Source: Castellaniella sp035707805
GTDB lineage: Bacteria > Pseudomonadota > Gammaproteobacteria > Burkholderiales > Burkholderiaceae_B
Assembly (NCBI GenBank): GCA_035707805.1
Contig: DASSTS010000049.1
Location: 17,333-81,332, forward strand
Length of the DNA stretch: 64,000 nt
Direction: 5' to 3'
The notes under the pieces were generated by a model. That model ran no database searches. It had not been told where the DNA came from and saw only the letters and a list, made by a program, of their open reading frames with translations. Positions 44,188-53,443 of the stretch are shown piece by piece (position 1 is the stretch's first letter; each line of letters opens with the position of its first letter). A program made the position numbers and the translations under genes.

Positions 44188-45477
44188 ATGGCTGAACCGC
44201 ATTCCCATCCCCTGCCCTCGTATCTGGATCCAAGCCACCCCGGCCCCTGGGGCATCTACCTGGAACAGGTGGACCGGGTCACGCCCTACCTGGGTTCGCT
44301 GGCCCGCTGGGTCGAAACCCTCAAGCGCCCCAAGCGCATCCTGGTGGTGGACGTCCCCGTCGAGCTGGACAACGGCACCGTGGCCCACTTCGAGGGCTAT
44401 CGCGTGCAGCACAACACCTCGCGCGGTCCCGGCAAGGGCGGCGTGCGCTATCACCAGGACGTCACCCTGTCCGAGGTCATGGCCCTGTCGGCCTGGATGT
44501 CGGTGAAATCCGCCGCGGTGAACCTGCCCTTCGGCGGCGCCAAAGGCGGCATCCGCATCGATCCGCGCCAATATTCCATGGCGGAACTCGAACGCATCAC
44601 GCGCCGCTACACCAGCGAGATCGGCGTGATCATCGGCCCCAACAAGGACATCCCCGCCCCCGACGTGAACACCAACGGCCAGATCATGGCCTGGATGATG
44701 GACACGTATTCCATGAACGAGGGCAGCACCGCGACCGGCGTCGTCACCGGCAAGCCGGTCTCGCTGGGCGGCAGCCTGGGCCGCATCGAGGCCACGGGGC
44801 GCGGCGTCTACGTCGCCGCCTGCGAGGCCGCCCGCGAGTCCGGCATCGACATCAAGGGCGCCCGGATCGCCATCCAGGGCTTCGGCAACGTCGGCGGCAC
44901 GGCGGCGCGCCTGTTCCACGAGGCCGGCGCCCTGGTCGTGGCCGTCTACGACCACACCGGCATCGTCTACGACGAACGCGGCCTGAACGTCCCGGCCCTG
45001 ATCGACCACGTCCGCCAGGCCGGCGGCGTGGAAGGCGCCGCGGGCACCCAGTCGCTCAGTCCCAAGGAATTCTGGTCGCTGGAGACCGAGATCCTGATCC
45101 CGGCAGCCCTGGAGGGCCAGATCACGCACGACAACGCTGACCTGATCCGCACGCGCATTCTGGTCGAGGGCGCCAACGGCCCGACGACGCCGGAGGCCGA
45201 TGACATCATCTCGTCCAAGGGCACGGTGATCGTGCCCGACGTGGTGGCCAACGCCGGCGGCGTGACGGTCAGCTATTTCGAATGGGTGCAGGACTTCTCC
45301 AGCTTCTTCTGGACCGAGCAGGAGATCAACCACCGCCTCGAGGCCATGATGCGGTCCGCCTACGGCGCCATGTCGGGCGTGGCCCGTCAGCACGGCGTGT
45401 CGTTGCGCACGGCGGCGTTCATCGTCGCTTGCACGCGCATCCTCGAGGCCCGCCAGGTGCGCGGCCTTTACCCCTGA
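44188..45477 (+). CDS. gdhA: Glu/Leu/Phe/Val dehydrogenase, glutamate dehydrogenase type
   Basis: Oxidative deamination of glutamate to 2-oxoglutarate or the reverse. The 429-residue protein shows the catalytic-lysine segment NLPFGGAKGGIRIDP, the upstream GPGKGGVRYHQDV, and the Rossmann motif IQGFGNVGGTAAR of the NAD-binding domain. ATG follows AAAAAAGG. The stop TGA shares one base with the ATG of the asparaginase gene, so the pair is translationally coupled. Cofactor preference cannot be told from sequence here. Confidence 0.94.
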   Translation: MAEPHSHPLPSYLDPSHPGPWGIYLEQVDRVTPYLGSLARWVETLKRPKRILVVDVPVELDNGTVAHFEGYRVQHNTSRGPGKGGVRYHQDVTLSEVMALSAWMSVKSAAVNLPFGGAKGGIRIDPRQYSMAELERITRRYTSEIGVIIGPNKDIPAPDVNTNGQIMAWMMDTYSMNEGSTATGVVTGKPVSLGGSLGRIEATGRGVYVAACEAARESGIDIKGARIAIQGFGNVGGTAARLFHEAGALVVAVYDHTGIVYDERGLNVPALIDHVRQAGGVEGAAGTQSLSPKEFWSLETEILIPAALEGQITHDNADLIRTRILVEGANGPTTPEADDIISSKGTVIVPDVVANAGGVTVSYFEWVQDFSSFFWTEQEINHRLEAMMRSAYGAMSGVARQHGVSLRTAAFIVACTRILEARQVRGLYP

Positions 45478-46454
45478 TGCCGCGCCTGCTCCTGATCGGC
45501 ACCGGCGGCACCATCGCCGCCACGGCCGCCGATGCCCGCCGGCTGACCGACTACCAGGTCACCGAGGGCATCGGCGCGATGCTGGCCGCCGTCCCCGGGG
45601 CCGGCGAGCTGGCCGACATCCGCTGCGAGCAGCCGTTCAACACCGACAGCCGGGCCCTGCGCACCCCCCAGGTGCTGCAGCTGGCCCGGCGCGTCGGCCA
45701 GGCCGCCGCGGATGCGTCGATCGACGGCATCGTCATCACGCACGGCACCGACAGCCTCGAGGAAACCGCCTTCTTCCTGCATCTCACGGCGGGGGGTCCG
45801 ACACCGGTCGTGCTGGCCGGCGCCATGCGGCCCGCCTCGGCCCCCAGCGCCGACGGGCCGCTGAACCTGCTGAACGCCCTGCTCGTCGCCCGGGACCCCG
45901 CCAGCCGGGACCGGGGCGTGCTGGTGGCCATGAACGACCGCATCCTGAGCGCCCGGCTGGCGACCAAAGGCCACACCACCCGGGTCGACGCCTTCGGCGC
46001 GGACGGCCTGGGGGTGCTGGGATCGGTGTGCGACGGCCAGGTCCGCTACCACTTGCGGCCCGAGCCGCGCCCGGCCGCGCCCGTGTTCGCGCTGACCGGC
46101 CTGCGCGCGCTGCCGGCCGTCGACATCATCCACGACTACCAGGACGCGCCGCTGCATCCCTATCAGTCCGCCATCCAGTCGGGCGCCCGGGGAATCGTGG
46201 TGGCCGGCTTGGGCAACGGCAGCCTCAGCCCGATGGCCGAACGCGGCTGCGCGATGGCCGCGCGCCGCGGCCTGGTGTGCGTGCGGGCCAGCCGCGTCCC
46301 GCGGGGCAGCGTCACCGCCAAGGCTTCCGACGCGGGCGCCGGCTTATTGGCGGCGCACGAGCTCAATCCGCTGCAGGCCAGGATCGCGCTGCGGCTGGCG
46401 CTGGCGCACGGCCTGGACCGCGACGCCATCGACGCGCTGTTGCAATCGCTATAG
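45477..46454 (+). CDS. ansA: L-asparaginase
   Basis: Hydrolyses asparagine to aspartate and ammonia. The 325 residues have nucleophile T12 in GTGGTIAA, the second catalytic threonine in ITHGTDSLEETAF near 93, and GAMRPASAPSADGPLNL. No signal peptide is present, so it is predicted cytoplasmic. Overlap of its ATG with the gdhA stop suggests a shared role in amide and acidic amino-acid breakdown. A GC-rich dyad follows the stop. Confidence 0.9.
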   Translation: MPRLLLIGTGGTIAATAADARRLTDYQVTEGIGAMLAAVPGAGELADIRCEQPFNTDSRALRTPQVLQLARRVGQAAADASIDGIVITHGTDSLEETAFFLHLTAGGPTPVVLAGAMRPASAPSADGPLNLLNALLVARDPASRDRGVLVAMNDRILSARLATKGHTTRVDAFGADGLGVLGSVCDGQVRYHLRPEPRPAAPVFALTGLRALPAVDIIHDYQDAPLHPYQSAIQSGARGIVVAGLGNGSLSPMAERGCAMAARRGLVCVRASRVPRGSVTAKASDAGAGLLAAHELNPLQARIALRLALAHGLDRDAIDALLQSL

Positions 46455-46456
46455 GC

Positions 46457-46475
46457 GCCGGGCCTTGCGCCCGGC
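46457..46475. terminator. small GC-rich dyad between convergent genes
   Basis: GCCGGGC and GCCCGGC pair across a 5-base loop in the 45-base gap between ansA and tdh. No T-run is present on either strand, so efficiency as a terminator is doubtful. Confidence 0.3.
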
Positions 46476-46499
46476 CCGCCCCCGGGGCTGCGGACGGGA

Positions 46500-47525
46500 C
46501 TAATCCCAGTCCAGGACGACCTTGCCGCTCTGACCCGACAGCATCGCCTCGAATCCCTGGCGGAAATCCGCGACCGGGTAGCGGTGCGTCAGGATGGGCG
46601 AGAGATCCAGGCCGCTTTGCAGCATGGCGACCATCTTGTACCAGGTCTCGAACATCTGCCGGCCATAGATGCCCTTGATCTCCAGGCCCTTGAAGATGAC
46701 CTGGCTCCAGGCGGCGCCCACCCCATCGGGCAGAATGCCCAGCATGGCGATCTTGCCGCCATGGTTCATCTGTTCCAGCATGGTCGCAAAGGCGCTGGGC
46801 ACCCCCGACATCTCCAGCCCCACGTCGAACCCCTCGGTCATGCCGAGTTCCCGCATCACGTCGCGCAGGTCCTCGCGGGCGACGTTCACGGTCCGGCTGG
46901 CCCCCATGCGGGCGGCCAACCCCAGGCGATAGTCGTTCACGTCCGTGATGACGACGTTGCGGGCGCCCACGTGGCGCGCGATGGCGGCCGCCATCGCGCC
47001 GATCGGGCCGGCGCCGGTGATCAGCACGTCCTCGCCCACCAGGTCGAAGGCCAGCGCCGTGTGCGTCGCATTGCCGTAGGGATCGAAGATGGCCGCCAGG
47101 TCGTCGGACACGTCATCCGGAATGCGGAAGGCGTTGAATGCCGGAATCACCAGGTAGTCGGCGAAGGCCCCTGGCCGGTTGACGCCGACGCCCTGCGTAT
47201 TGCGGCACAGGTGGCGGCGGCCGGCGCGGCAGTTGCGGCAATGGCCGCAGGTGATGTGGCCCTCGCCCGACACGCGGTCGCCGATGCGAAAACCCTGGAC
47301 CTCCTGCCCGATCCCGACGACCTCGCCCACGTACTCGTGGCCCACGTGCATGGGCACGGGGATGGTGCGGGCGGCCCAGTCGTCCCATTTCCAGATGTGG
47401 ATGTCCGTGCCGCAGATCGCCGTCTTGCGGATGCGGATCAGCAGGTCGTTGTGGCCGACCACGGGTTTGGGCACATCCACCAGTTCCAGCCCTTCGGCGG
47501 GCTGCATCTTGGCCAAGGCTCTCAT
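46500..47525 (-). CDS. tdh: L-threonine 3-dehydrogenase
   Basis: Zinc-dependent dehydrogenase of 341 residues that oxidises threonine to 2-amino-3-ketobutyrate. Catalytic-zinc residues are in TAICGTDIHIW and HVGHEYVGEVV; the structural-zinc cysteines are in CGHCRNCRAGRRHLC; the NAD-binding motif is ITGAGPIGAMA. ATG at 47525 follows TGGAGT and gives the usual MRALAKMQPAEGL start. It is encoded after kbl on the same strand with a gap of 36 bases, the standard two-gene threonine catabolic unit. Confidence 0.96.
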   Translation of the reverse strand: MRALAKMQPAEGLELVDVPKPVVGHNDLLIRIRKTAICGTDIHIWKWDDWAARTIPVPMHVGHEYVGEVVGIGQEVQGFRIGDRVSGEGHITCGHCRNCRAGRRHLCRNTQGVGVNRPGAFADYLVIPAFNAFRIPDDVSDDLAAIFDPYGNATHTALAFDLVGEDVLITGAGPIGAMAAAIARHVGARNVVITDVNDYRLGLAARMGASRTVNVAREDLRDVMRELGMTEGFDVGLEMSGVPSAFATMLEQMNHGGKIAMLGILPDGVGAAWSQVIFKGLEIKGIYGRQMFETWYKMVAMLQSGLDLSPILTHRYPVADFRQGFEAMLSGQSGKVVLDWD

Positions 47526-47561
47526 GAGAACTCCAGCGTTCAAAAAGGAATGCGTGCGGAA

Positions 47562-48770
47562 TCAGGCGCGCGGGATCACGCCCAGCTCTCGTCCGACCCG
47601 CGCGAAGGCCTGGACGGCGCGGTCGATGTCGGCGGGCCCGTGGGCGGCGCTCATCTGCGTGCGGATGCGGGCCTTGCCCTTGGGCACGACCGGATAGGAG
47701 AACCCGATGACGTAGACGCCTTCGCGCAGCAGCGCGTCGGCCATGCGGCCGGCCAGGGCGGCATCGCCCAGCATCACCGGGATGATGGGATGCTCGCCCG
47801 GCACCAGGGTGAAGCCCAGCGCCTGCATGGCCTCGCGGAACTGCCGGCCGTTGTCGCGCACCCGCGCCCGCAACCGGGCGCCCTCGGCGTCCTGCAGCAG
47901 TTCGAGCACGCGGCGGGAGGCGGCGACGATGGCGGGGGCCAGCGTATTGGAAAAGAGGTAGGGGCGCGAACGCTGGCGCAGCAGGTCGACGACCGCCGCG
48001 TCCGCGGCTACGTAGCCGCCGGAAGCCCCGCCCAGCGCCTTGCCCAGCGTGCCGGTCAGGATGTGCACCCGCCCCAGCACGCCGCAATGCTCGGGCGTGC
48101 CCCGGCCGCCGTCCCCGATGAAGCCGACGGCGTGGGAATCGTCGACCATCACCAGCGCGTCGAATTCCTCGGCCAGGTCGCAGATCGAGGCCAGGTCGGC
48201 GATGATGCCGTCCATGGAGAACACGCCGTCCGTGGCGATCATGATGTGGCGCGCGCCGCCGTCCCGGGCGGCTTGCAGCTGCGCCCGCAGGTCGGCCATG
48301 TCGTTGTTGGCGTAGCGGTAGCGGCGCGCCTTGCACAGCCGGATGCCGTCGATGATGCTGGCGTGGTTCAGGGCGTCGCTGACGATGGCGTCCTGCTCGT
48401 CGAGCAGCGCCTCGAACAGGCCGCCGTTGGCGTCGAAGCAGCTGGAATACAGGATGGCGTCGCCCATGCCCAGCCAGCGGGCCAGGTCGGCCTCGAGGGC
48501 CTTGTGGCCCGTCTGCGTGCCGCAGATGAAGCGCACCGAGGCCATGCCGAATCCGTCGGCGGCCAGGCCTTCCTGGGCCGCGAGGATCAGCCGCGGGTCG
48601 TTGGCCAGCCCCAGGTAGTTGTTGGCGCAGAAATTCAGGACCTGCGCACCGTCGGCCAGGCGGATGCGCGCCGATTGCTGGCTGGCGATGATGCGCTCGG
48701 ATTTGTAGAAACCCTCGGACCGCAGCTGCCCGATCCGGGCCTGCGTGTGGGCGAGAAACGCCTGGGACAT
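47562..48770 (-). CDS. kbl: glycine C-acetyltransferase (2-amino-3-ketobutyrate CoA ligase)
   Basis: Pyridoxal-phosphate enzyme of 402 residues that cleaves 2-amino-3-ketobutyrate with CoA to glycine and acetyl-CoA. Family motifs: FCANNYLGLANDPR, HASIIDGIRL, VDDSHAVGFIG and the PLP lysine in TGTLGKALGGASGG. It works directly after Tdh in threonine degradation. ATG follows AAGGTGAATC. A promoter candidate lies 36-66 bases upstream. Confidence 0.97.
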   Translation of the reverse strand: MSQAFLAHTQARIGQLRSEGFYKSERIIASQQSARIRLADGAQVLNFCANNYLGLANDPRLILAAQEGLAADGFGMASVRFICGTQTGHKALEADLARWLGMGDAILYSSCFDANGGLFEALLDEQDAIVSDALNHASIIDGIRLCKARRYRYANNDMADLRAQLQAARDGGARHIMIATDGVFSMDGIIADLASICDLAEEFDALVMVDDSHAVGFIGDGGRGTPEHCGVLGRVHILTGTLGKALGGASGGYVAADAAVVDLLRQRSRPYLFSNTLAPAIVAASRRVLELLQDAEGARLRARVRDNGRQFREAMQALGFTLVPGEHPIIPVMLGDAALAGRMADALLREGVYVIGFSYPVVPKGKARIRTQMSAAHGPADIDRAVQAFARVGRELGVIPRA

Positions 48771-48805
48771 GATTCACCTTGTGGGGAACGCTGAAACCTG
48801 CCGGC

Positions 48806-48836
48806 ATTGTACGCCGCCCCCTCGCATCGGCGACAA
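48806..48836 (-). promoter_or_regulatory. candidate promoter of kbl-tdh
   Basis: On the minus strand TTGTCG (48831-48836) and TACAAT (48806-48811) are separated by 19 bases, slightly longer than ideal. The -10 lies 35 bases before the kbl ATG. The divergent gap also holds a perfect -35-type TTGACA at 48849-48854 on the plus strand for the c-di-GMP gene, without a good -10. Confidence 0.4.
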
Positions 48837-48921
48837 TCCGCGAAACTGTTGACAATCTGGCGTCCTGTGCGGACCATTGCCCTGCAACGCCGGACCGTAA
48901 CATTGAAACATCAGTTTCATC

Positions 48922-51522
48922 ATGAATGTCATGCGCCTGCACCTCCGCCAGATCCTCGCGGCTTCCCGGTTCGCCCTCGCGCTCTGCCTGTGCGCGGCCG
49001 GCGCGCAGGCGCGCGCCCTGACGTTGACGGTCGGCATCTACGACCAGAAACCGGACGTCTACATCGGCGCCGACGGCCAGCCGGCCGGCATCCTGGGCGA
49101 ACTGCTGCGCGAGATCGCCCGCCGCGAGGGCTGGACGCTGCAGGCCCATGCCTGCAGCTGGGAACAATGCATGCAGTGGCTGCGCGAGCGCCGTATCGAC
49201 CTGCTGCCCGACGTGTACTACACGCCCGAACGCGCACAGGCATTCGGATTCCACCATCTGCCGGCCCTGCACAGCTGGTCCCAGATCTATGTCCGGCCGG
49301 GCGTCGAGCCGCGGTCCATCACCGAGCTGCGCGACCGCACGGTGGCGGTGCTGGCGGGATCCACGCAGCAGGACTACCTGCGCACCGCCCTGGAGGGGCT
49401 GCAGATCCATGCCCAATTGGTCCCGGTCCAGCGGCTGGAGGAAGGCTTCCAGATGGTCAGCCGGCATCAGGCCGATGCCGTGGCGGCGGATTTCTACGTC
49501 GGCGAACTCACCGCGCGCGCCTACGGCCTGGTCACGACGTCCATCGTGTTCCAGCCCACCGAGGCCTTTTTCGCCACGCCCAAGGGCGAGCACCCGGCCG
49601 TGCTGGCCGCCATCGACCGATACCTCGGTCTCTGGCAGGCGGACCCGCATTCCTTCTATTTCCGCACCCTGGACCACTGGCGCTCGCCCATCCAGCAGCC
49701 CACCCTGGCACGCCATGCCGCCTGGATCGTGGCCGGCCTGGGCGGCCTGCTGGCGCTGGTGCTGTTCGTCGCGCTGTGGCTGAAGATCCAGGTGGGCCGC
49801 CAGCGCACGCGGCTGCAGTCCAGCGAGCGCCGGCTCGACGCCATCCTGGAAAGCATCGACGCCATCGTCAGCATCAAGGGCCCCGACGGGCGCTACGTGT
49901 TCGCCAACCGCAAGCTCGAAGAATTCCTGAGCGCCGAGCCAGGCAGCGTGGCCGGGCGCCGCGATGCGGACTTCATCACCGATCCCGATTCGCTCGCCTC
50001 GATCGAGCAGAGCGACCAGGCGGTGCTGGACACCCGCGAACGCAGCGTCATCCAGCAGACGATCCACCGCCCCGACGGCAGCGACTCGCGCACGCTGCTG
50101 ACCATGAAGGCGCCCCTGTACACCGACAACGGCGACATCGAGGCGATCTGCGTGGTGGCCACCGACATCACTGAACGCCTGCTGGCCGAGCGCACCGCCC
50201 ACCGCCTCACCTATTACGACAACCTGACCAATCTGCCCAACCGGCGCCTGGCGCTGGAGCGCCTGGGACAGCTGATCGAGCACGCCGAAAAGGACGAGAG
50301 CTTCGGCGCCCTGCTGCTGATCGACCTGGACGGCTTCCAGAAGATCAACGACACCCAGGGCTACCGGGTCGGCGACCAGGTGCTGACGGCCGTGGCCGAG
50401 CGCCTGACCCACATGACGCGCGAGCGCGACCTGGTGGCCCACGTCAGCGCCGACGAATTCCTCGTGCTGATCGACGGCCTGGGCACGGATCCGCACGAGG
50501 CTGCGCGCACGGCCATGCACATCGCCGACAAGCTGCGCCTGGCGGTCTCGGGCAGCGCGCTGATGGTGCAAGGTACCCCCGCCTTCGTCACGGCCAGCAT
50601 CGGCCTGACTCTCATCCACTCGGGCAGCCAGACCACCGACCGCGTCATGCGCGAGGCGGACATGGCCGCCCAGCGCGCCAAGGAGGAAGGCGGCAACCGC
50701 GCGACCTTCTACGAACAGGACCTGCAGGCCGAGGTCGAACAGCGCCTGTGGCTGGAGCACGACCTGCTGCAGGCCATCAACACGCCGCAGCTGTCGGTGC
50801 ATCTGCAGCCCCAGTTCGGCCACGACGGCCGCGTCACCGGCGGCGAGCTGCTGGCCCGCTGGCGCCATCCCCGGCACGGTCCGATCTCGCCGGCCCTCTT
50901 CATCCCCGTCGCCGAGGAATCCGGCCTGATCAACCTGCTGGGCACCTGGACGCTGACCACGGCCTGCGACACGCTGCTGACCCTGCAGGCGATGGGCGAG
51001 GTCTACCCGCTGTCCGTGAACGTCAGCCCCCGGCACCTGATGGAGCCGCAGTTCGTCGACGCGGTCCGCGACCTGCTGGAAAAGAAAGGCGTGCCGGGCA
51101 ACCGCCTGATCTTCGAGATCACCGAAGGCGTGCTGATCCAGGACATCCAGGCGGTGGCGCTGCGCATGGAGGCGCTCGCGCGGCTGGGCATCCGGTTCTC
51201 GATCGACGATTTCGGCACCGGCTATTCGAACCTGGCCTACCTGAAGCGCCTGCCGCTGTACGAGCTGAAGATCGACAAGAGCCTGATCCAGGATCTGCCC
51301 CACGATGCCGACGGCATCGCCATCGTCCAGATGATCCTGGCCATGGCCGACCAGCTGAACCTGCGGGTGGTGGCCGAGGGCGTCGAGACCGAGGACCAAT
51401 CCCGCTTCCTGTTCCAGCACGGCTGCCACGCCCTGCAGGGATTCCTGCTGGCCCGGCCCATGCCTATCGAGGCCTGGGTGCGGTCGGTGCGCGACCGCCA
51501 GGCGCCCGACGCGCCGACCTGA
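48922..51522 (+). CDS. membrane c-di-GMP protein: solute-binding sensor, PAS, degenerate GGDEF, EAL
   Basis: An 866-residue protein: signal peptide (1-31), periplasmic SBP_bac_3-type solute-binding domain (about 33-245), membrane helix (about 267-290), PAS (about 300-420), GGDEF (about 430-595) and EAL (about 610-860). The diguanylate cyclase motif reads SADEF near residue 511, so cyclase activity is doubtful. The EAL domain keeps ELLAR, NVSPRHL, FEITEG, DDFGTGYSNL, the lysine of LKIDKSL and EGVET, so phosphodiesterase activity is likely. It probably lowers c-di-GMP in response to a small ligand bound outside. No clear Shine-Dalgarno precedes the ATG; a second ATG is at codon 4. Confidence 0.9.
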   Translation: MNVMRLHLRQILAASRFALALCLCAAGAQARALTLTVGIYDQKPDVYIGADGQPAGILGELLREIARREGWTLQAHACSWEQCMQWLRERRIDLLPDVYYTPERAQAFGFHHLPALHSWSQIYVRPGVEPRSITELRDRTVAVLAGSTQQDYLRTALEGLQIHAQLVPVQRLEEGFQMVSRHQADAVAADFYVGELTARAYGLVTTSIVFQPTEAFFATPKGEHPAVLAAIDRYLGLWQADPHSFYFRTLDHWRSPIQQPTLARHAAWIVAGLGGLLALVLFVALWLKIQVGRQRTRLQSSERRLDAILESIDAIVSIKGPDGRYVFANRKLEEFLSAEPGSVAGRRDADFITDPDSLASIEQSDQAVLDTRERSVIQQTIHRPDGSDSRTLLTMKAPLYTDNGDIEAICVVATDITERLLAERTAHRLTYYDNLTNLPNRRLALERLGQLIEHAEKDESFGALLLIDLDGFQKINDTQGYRVGDQVLTAVAERLTHMTRERDLVAHVSADEFLVLIDGLGTDPHEAARTAMHIADKLRLAVSGSALMVQGTPAFVTASIGLTLIHSGSQTTDRVMREADMAAQRAKEEGGNRATFYEQDLQAEVEQRLWLEHDLLQAINTPQLSVHLQPQFGHDGRVTGGELLARWRHPRHGPISPALFIPVAEESGLINLLGTWTLTTACDTLLTLQAMGEVYPLSVNVSPRHLMEPQFVDAVRDLLEKKGVPGNRLIFEITEGVLIQDIQAVALRMEALARLGIRFSIDDFGTGYSNLAYLKRLPLYELKIDKSLIQDLPHDADGIAIVQMILAMADQLNLRVVAEGVETEDQSRFLFQHGCHALQGFLLARPMPIEAWVRSVRDRQAPDAPT

Positions 51523-51610
51523 TCCAACGGCGGATACAGACGCCGCCGTCCGGATCCGCAGCGGGGTGCGCGCCGGCGGCCCGCGCGAACCCGCATTCCA
51601 CCCGCCCATG

Positions 51611-51650
51611 AAAAACCCCGCCCCGATCCGCAAGGATCCGTCGGGCGGGG
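51611..51650 (-). terminator. rho-independent terminator of the dctPQM operon
   Basis: On the minus strand a GC stem (CCCCGCCC paired with GGGCGGGG, extended by two pairs past a bulge) is followed directly by TTTTT at 51615-51611. It lies 36 bases beyond the dctM stop. A second perfect dyad, CCGCCGGCC-AA-GGCCGGCGG at 51655-51674, sits between it and the gene and may add to termination or protect the RNA end. Confidence 0.75.
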
Positions 51651-51686
51651 CGCGCCGCCGGCCAAGGCCGGCGGGACGATCGGGGG

Positions 51687-53441
51687 TTACTTGAACATCG
51701 CGTTGTAGTCCTCGTCCGAGGGCGCCGCGGGCGCCGGGGCGGACGATCCGTCGCCACCCGCCGCCGCGCCGCCACCATCGTAGAGCTTGGCCGTGTCGCC
51801 GTAGCCGCCGCCGCTGCCATAGCCGCCGAAGTTGCCGGCATCGATCTTGATGTCCTCGACATTGATCTCCGGACGGTCGGCCTTGTAGTGGGTCACGATT
51901 CCCGGATAGAGCAGCACCACGACCACCATGATGAGCTGGATCACGATGAACGGGATCGAGCCCCAGTAGATCTGGCCCGTCGTGACCTTGGCGATCGTCT
52001 TGCCCGTGACCTTGTCCCGGTAGTCGCTCTTAGGCGCCACGGACCGCAGGTAGAACAGCGCGAAGCCGAACGGCGGATGCATGAAGGACGTCTGCATGTT
52101 GACGGCCAGCAGGACCCCCAGCCAGATCAGGTCGATGCCCATCTTGTCGGCCACCGGGCCGATCAGCGGCACGATGATGAAGGCCAGCTCGAAGAAGTCC
52201 AGGAAGAACGCCAGGCCGAAGGTCAGCAGGCTGACCACGATCAGGAAGCCCATCTGGCCGCCGGGCAGGCCGGTCAGCAGATGCTCCACCCATAGATCGC
52301 CATTCACGCCGCGGAAGGTCAGGCTGAAGACCGACGAGCCGATCAGGATGAACACCACGAAGCAGGTCAGCGTCGTGGTCGTGTCCATGGCCTGGCGCAG
52401 CAGCTTGAAGTCCAGGCGGCGCTTGATCATGGCCATGATCAGGGCGCCGACCGCGCCCATGGCGCCGCCTTCGGTGGGGGTGGCCACGCCGATGAAGATC
52501 GTGCCCAGCACCAGGAAGATCAGGGCCAGCGGCGGGATCATCACGAAGGTCACGCGCTCGGCGATCTTCGACAGCAGCCCCAGGCGCAGGATCTTGTTCA
52601 ACCCGGCCATGACGAAGGCCGCGCCGCCCCAGATCAGGATGCTGGTGACGATGAGCTCGTCCACGTGCGCCTGGTCATCCAGCAGGAATTCCACGCCGGC
52701 GACGGCCGCGACGACCGACAGCGCCATCAGCACCAGCAGCGAGGGCACGCCGTGGCCGCCATTGGGCTCGACGAAGGTACGCGCATCCGGCGGAATGGCC
52801 GGCGCCGATTTCGGACGCAGCACGGCCATGGCCACGACGTACAGGATGTACATCCCCGTCAGGGCGAAGCCCGGCAGGAACGCGCCCTTGTACATGTCGC
52901 CGATCGAACGGCCCAACTGGTCGGCCAGCACGATCAGCACCAGCGACGGCGGAATGATCTGCGACAGCGTGCCCGATGCGGCGATCACCCCCGTCGCCAG
53001 GCGGCGGTCGTAGCCGTAGCGCAGCATGATGGGCAGGGAGATCAGACCCATCGAGATGACCGAGGCGGAGACCACGCCGGTCGTCGCCGCCAGCATCGCG
53101 CCCACCAGGACGACCGCGATCGCCAGGCCGCCGCGCAGCGGGCCGAACAGCTGGCCCACGGTTTCCAGCAGGTCCTCGGCCATGCCGGAGCGTTCCAGGA
53201 TCAAGCCCATGAAGGTGAAGAACGGCACGGCCAGCAGGGATTCATTGGACATGACCCCGAAGACCCGCTGCGGCAGCGCCTGGAAGAGCGCGGGCGACAG
53301 CAGTCCCAGGTCGATGCCGATCAGGCCGAACAGGATCCCGTTGGCGGCCAGCGAAAAGGCGACCGGAAAGCCCAGCAGCAGCAGGATGACGAGCATGCCG
53401 AACATGATCGGCGCCATATAGGCAAGAAACAGAGCTTCCAT
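51687..53441 (-). CDS. dctM: TRAP transporter large permease subunit
   Basis: Main transport subunit of a TRAP (tripartite ATP-independent periplasmic) carrier, 584 residues with 12-14 membrane helices. Family marks are NESLLAVPFFTFMGLILERSG, TTGVVSASVISMG and ASGTLSQIIPPS in the first half and IGVATPTEGGAMGAVGAL in the second. It is longer than most DctM (about 430). The excess comprises an enlarged central loop and a Gly/Ala/Pro-rich soluble tail of about 60 residues at the C-terminus. ATG at 53441 is preferred over a TTG two codons earlier. Overlap with dctQ indicates coupling. Confidence 0.93.
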   Translation of the reverse strand: MEALFLAYMAPIMFGMLVILLLLGFPVAFSLAANGILFGLIGIDLGLLSPALFQALPQRVFGVMSNESLLAVPFFTFMGLILERSGMAEDLLETVGQLFGPLRGGLAIAVVLVGAMLAATTGVVSASVISMGLISLPIMLRYGYDRRLATGVIAASGTLSQIIPPSLVLIVLADQLGRSIGDMYKGAFLPGFALTGMYILYVVAMAVLRPKSAPAIPPDARTFVEPNGGHGVPSLLVLMALSVVAAVAGVEFLLDDQAHVDELIVTSILIWGGAAFVMAGLNKILRLGLLSKIAERVTFVMIPPLALIFLVLGTIFIGVATPTEGGAMGAVGALIMAMIKRRLDFKLLRQAMDTTTTLTCFVVFILIGSSVFSLTFRGVNGDLWVEHLLTGLPGGQMGFLIVVSLLTFGLAFFLDFFELAFIIVPLIGPVADKMGIDLIWLGVLLAVNMQTSFMHPPFGFALFYLRSVAPKSDYRDKVTGKTIAKVTTGQIYWGSIPFIVIQLIMVVVVLLYPGIVTHYKADRPEINVEDIKIDAGNFGGYGSGGGYGDTAKLYDGGGAAAGGDGSSAPAPAAPSDEDYNAMFK

Positions 53442-53443
53442 GT

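Noticed and set aside
47113..51633. A minus-strand open frame of about 1,500 codons spanning the c-di-GMP gene and kbl
   Set aside because: It runs antisense to a well-formed GGDEF/EAL protein and out of frame through kbl, and has no recognisable domain.
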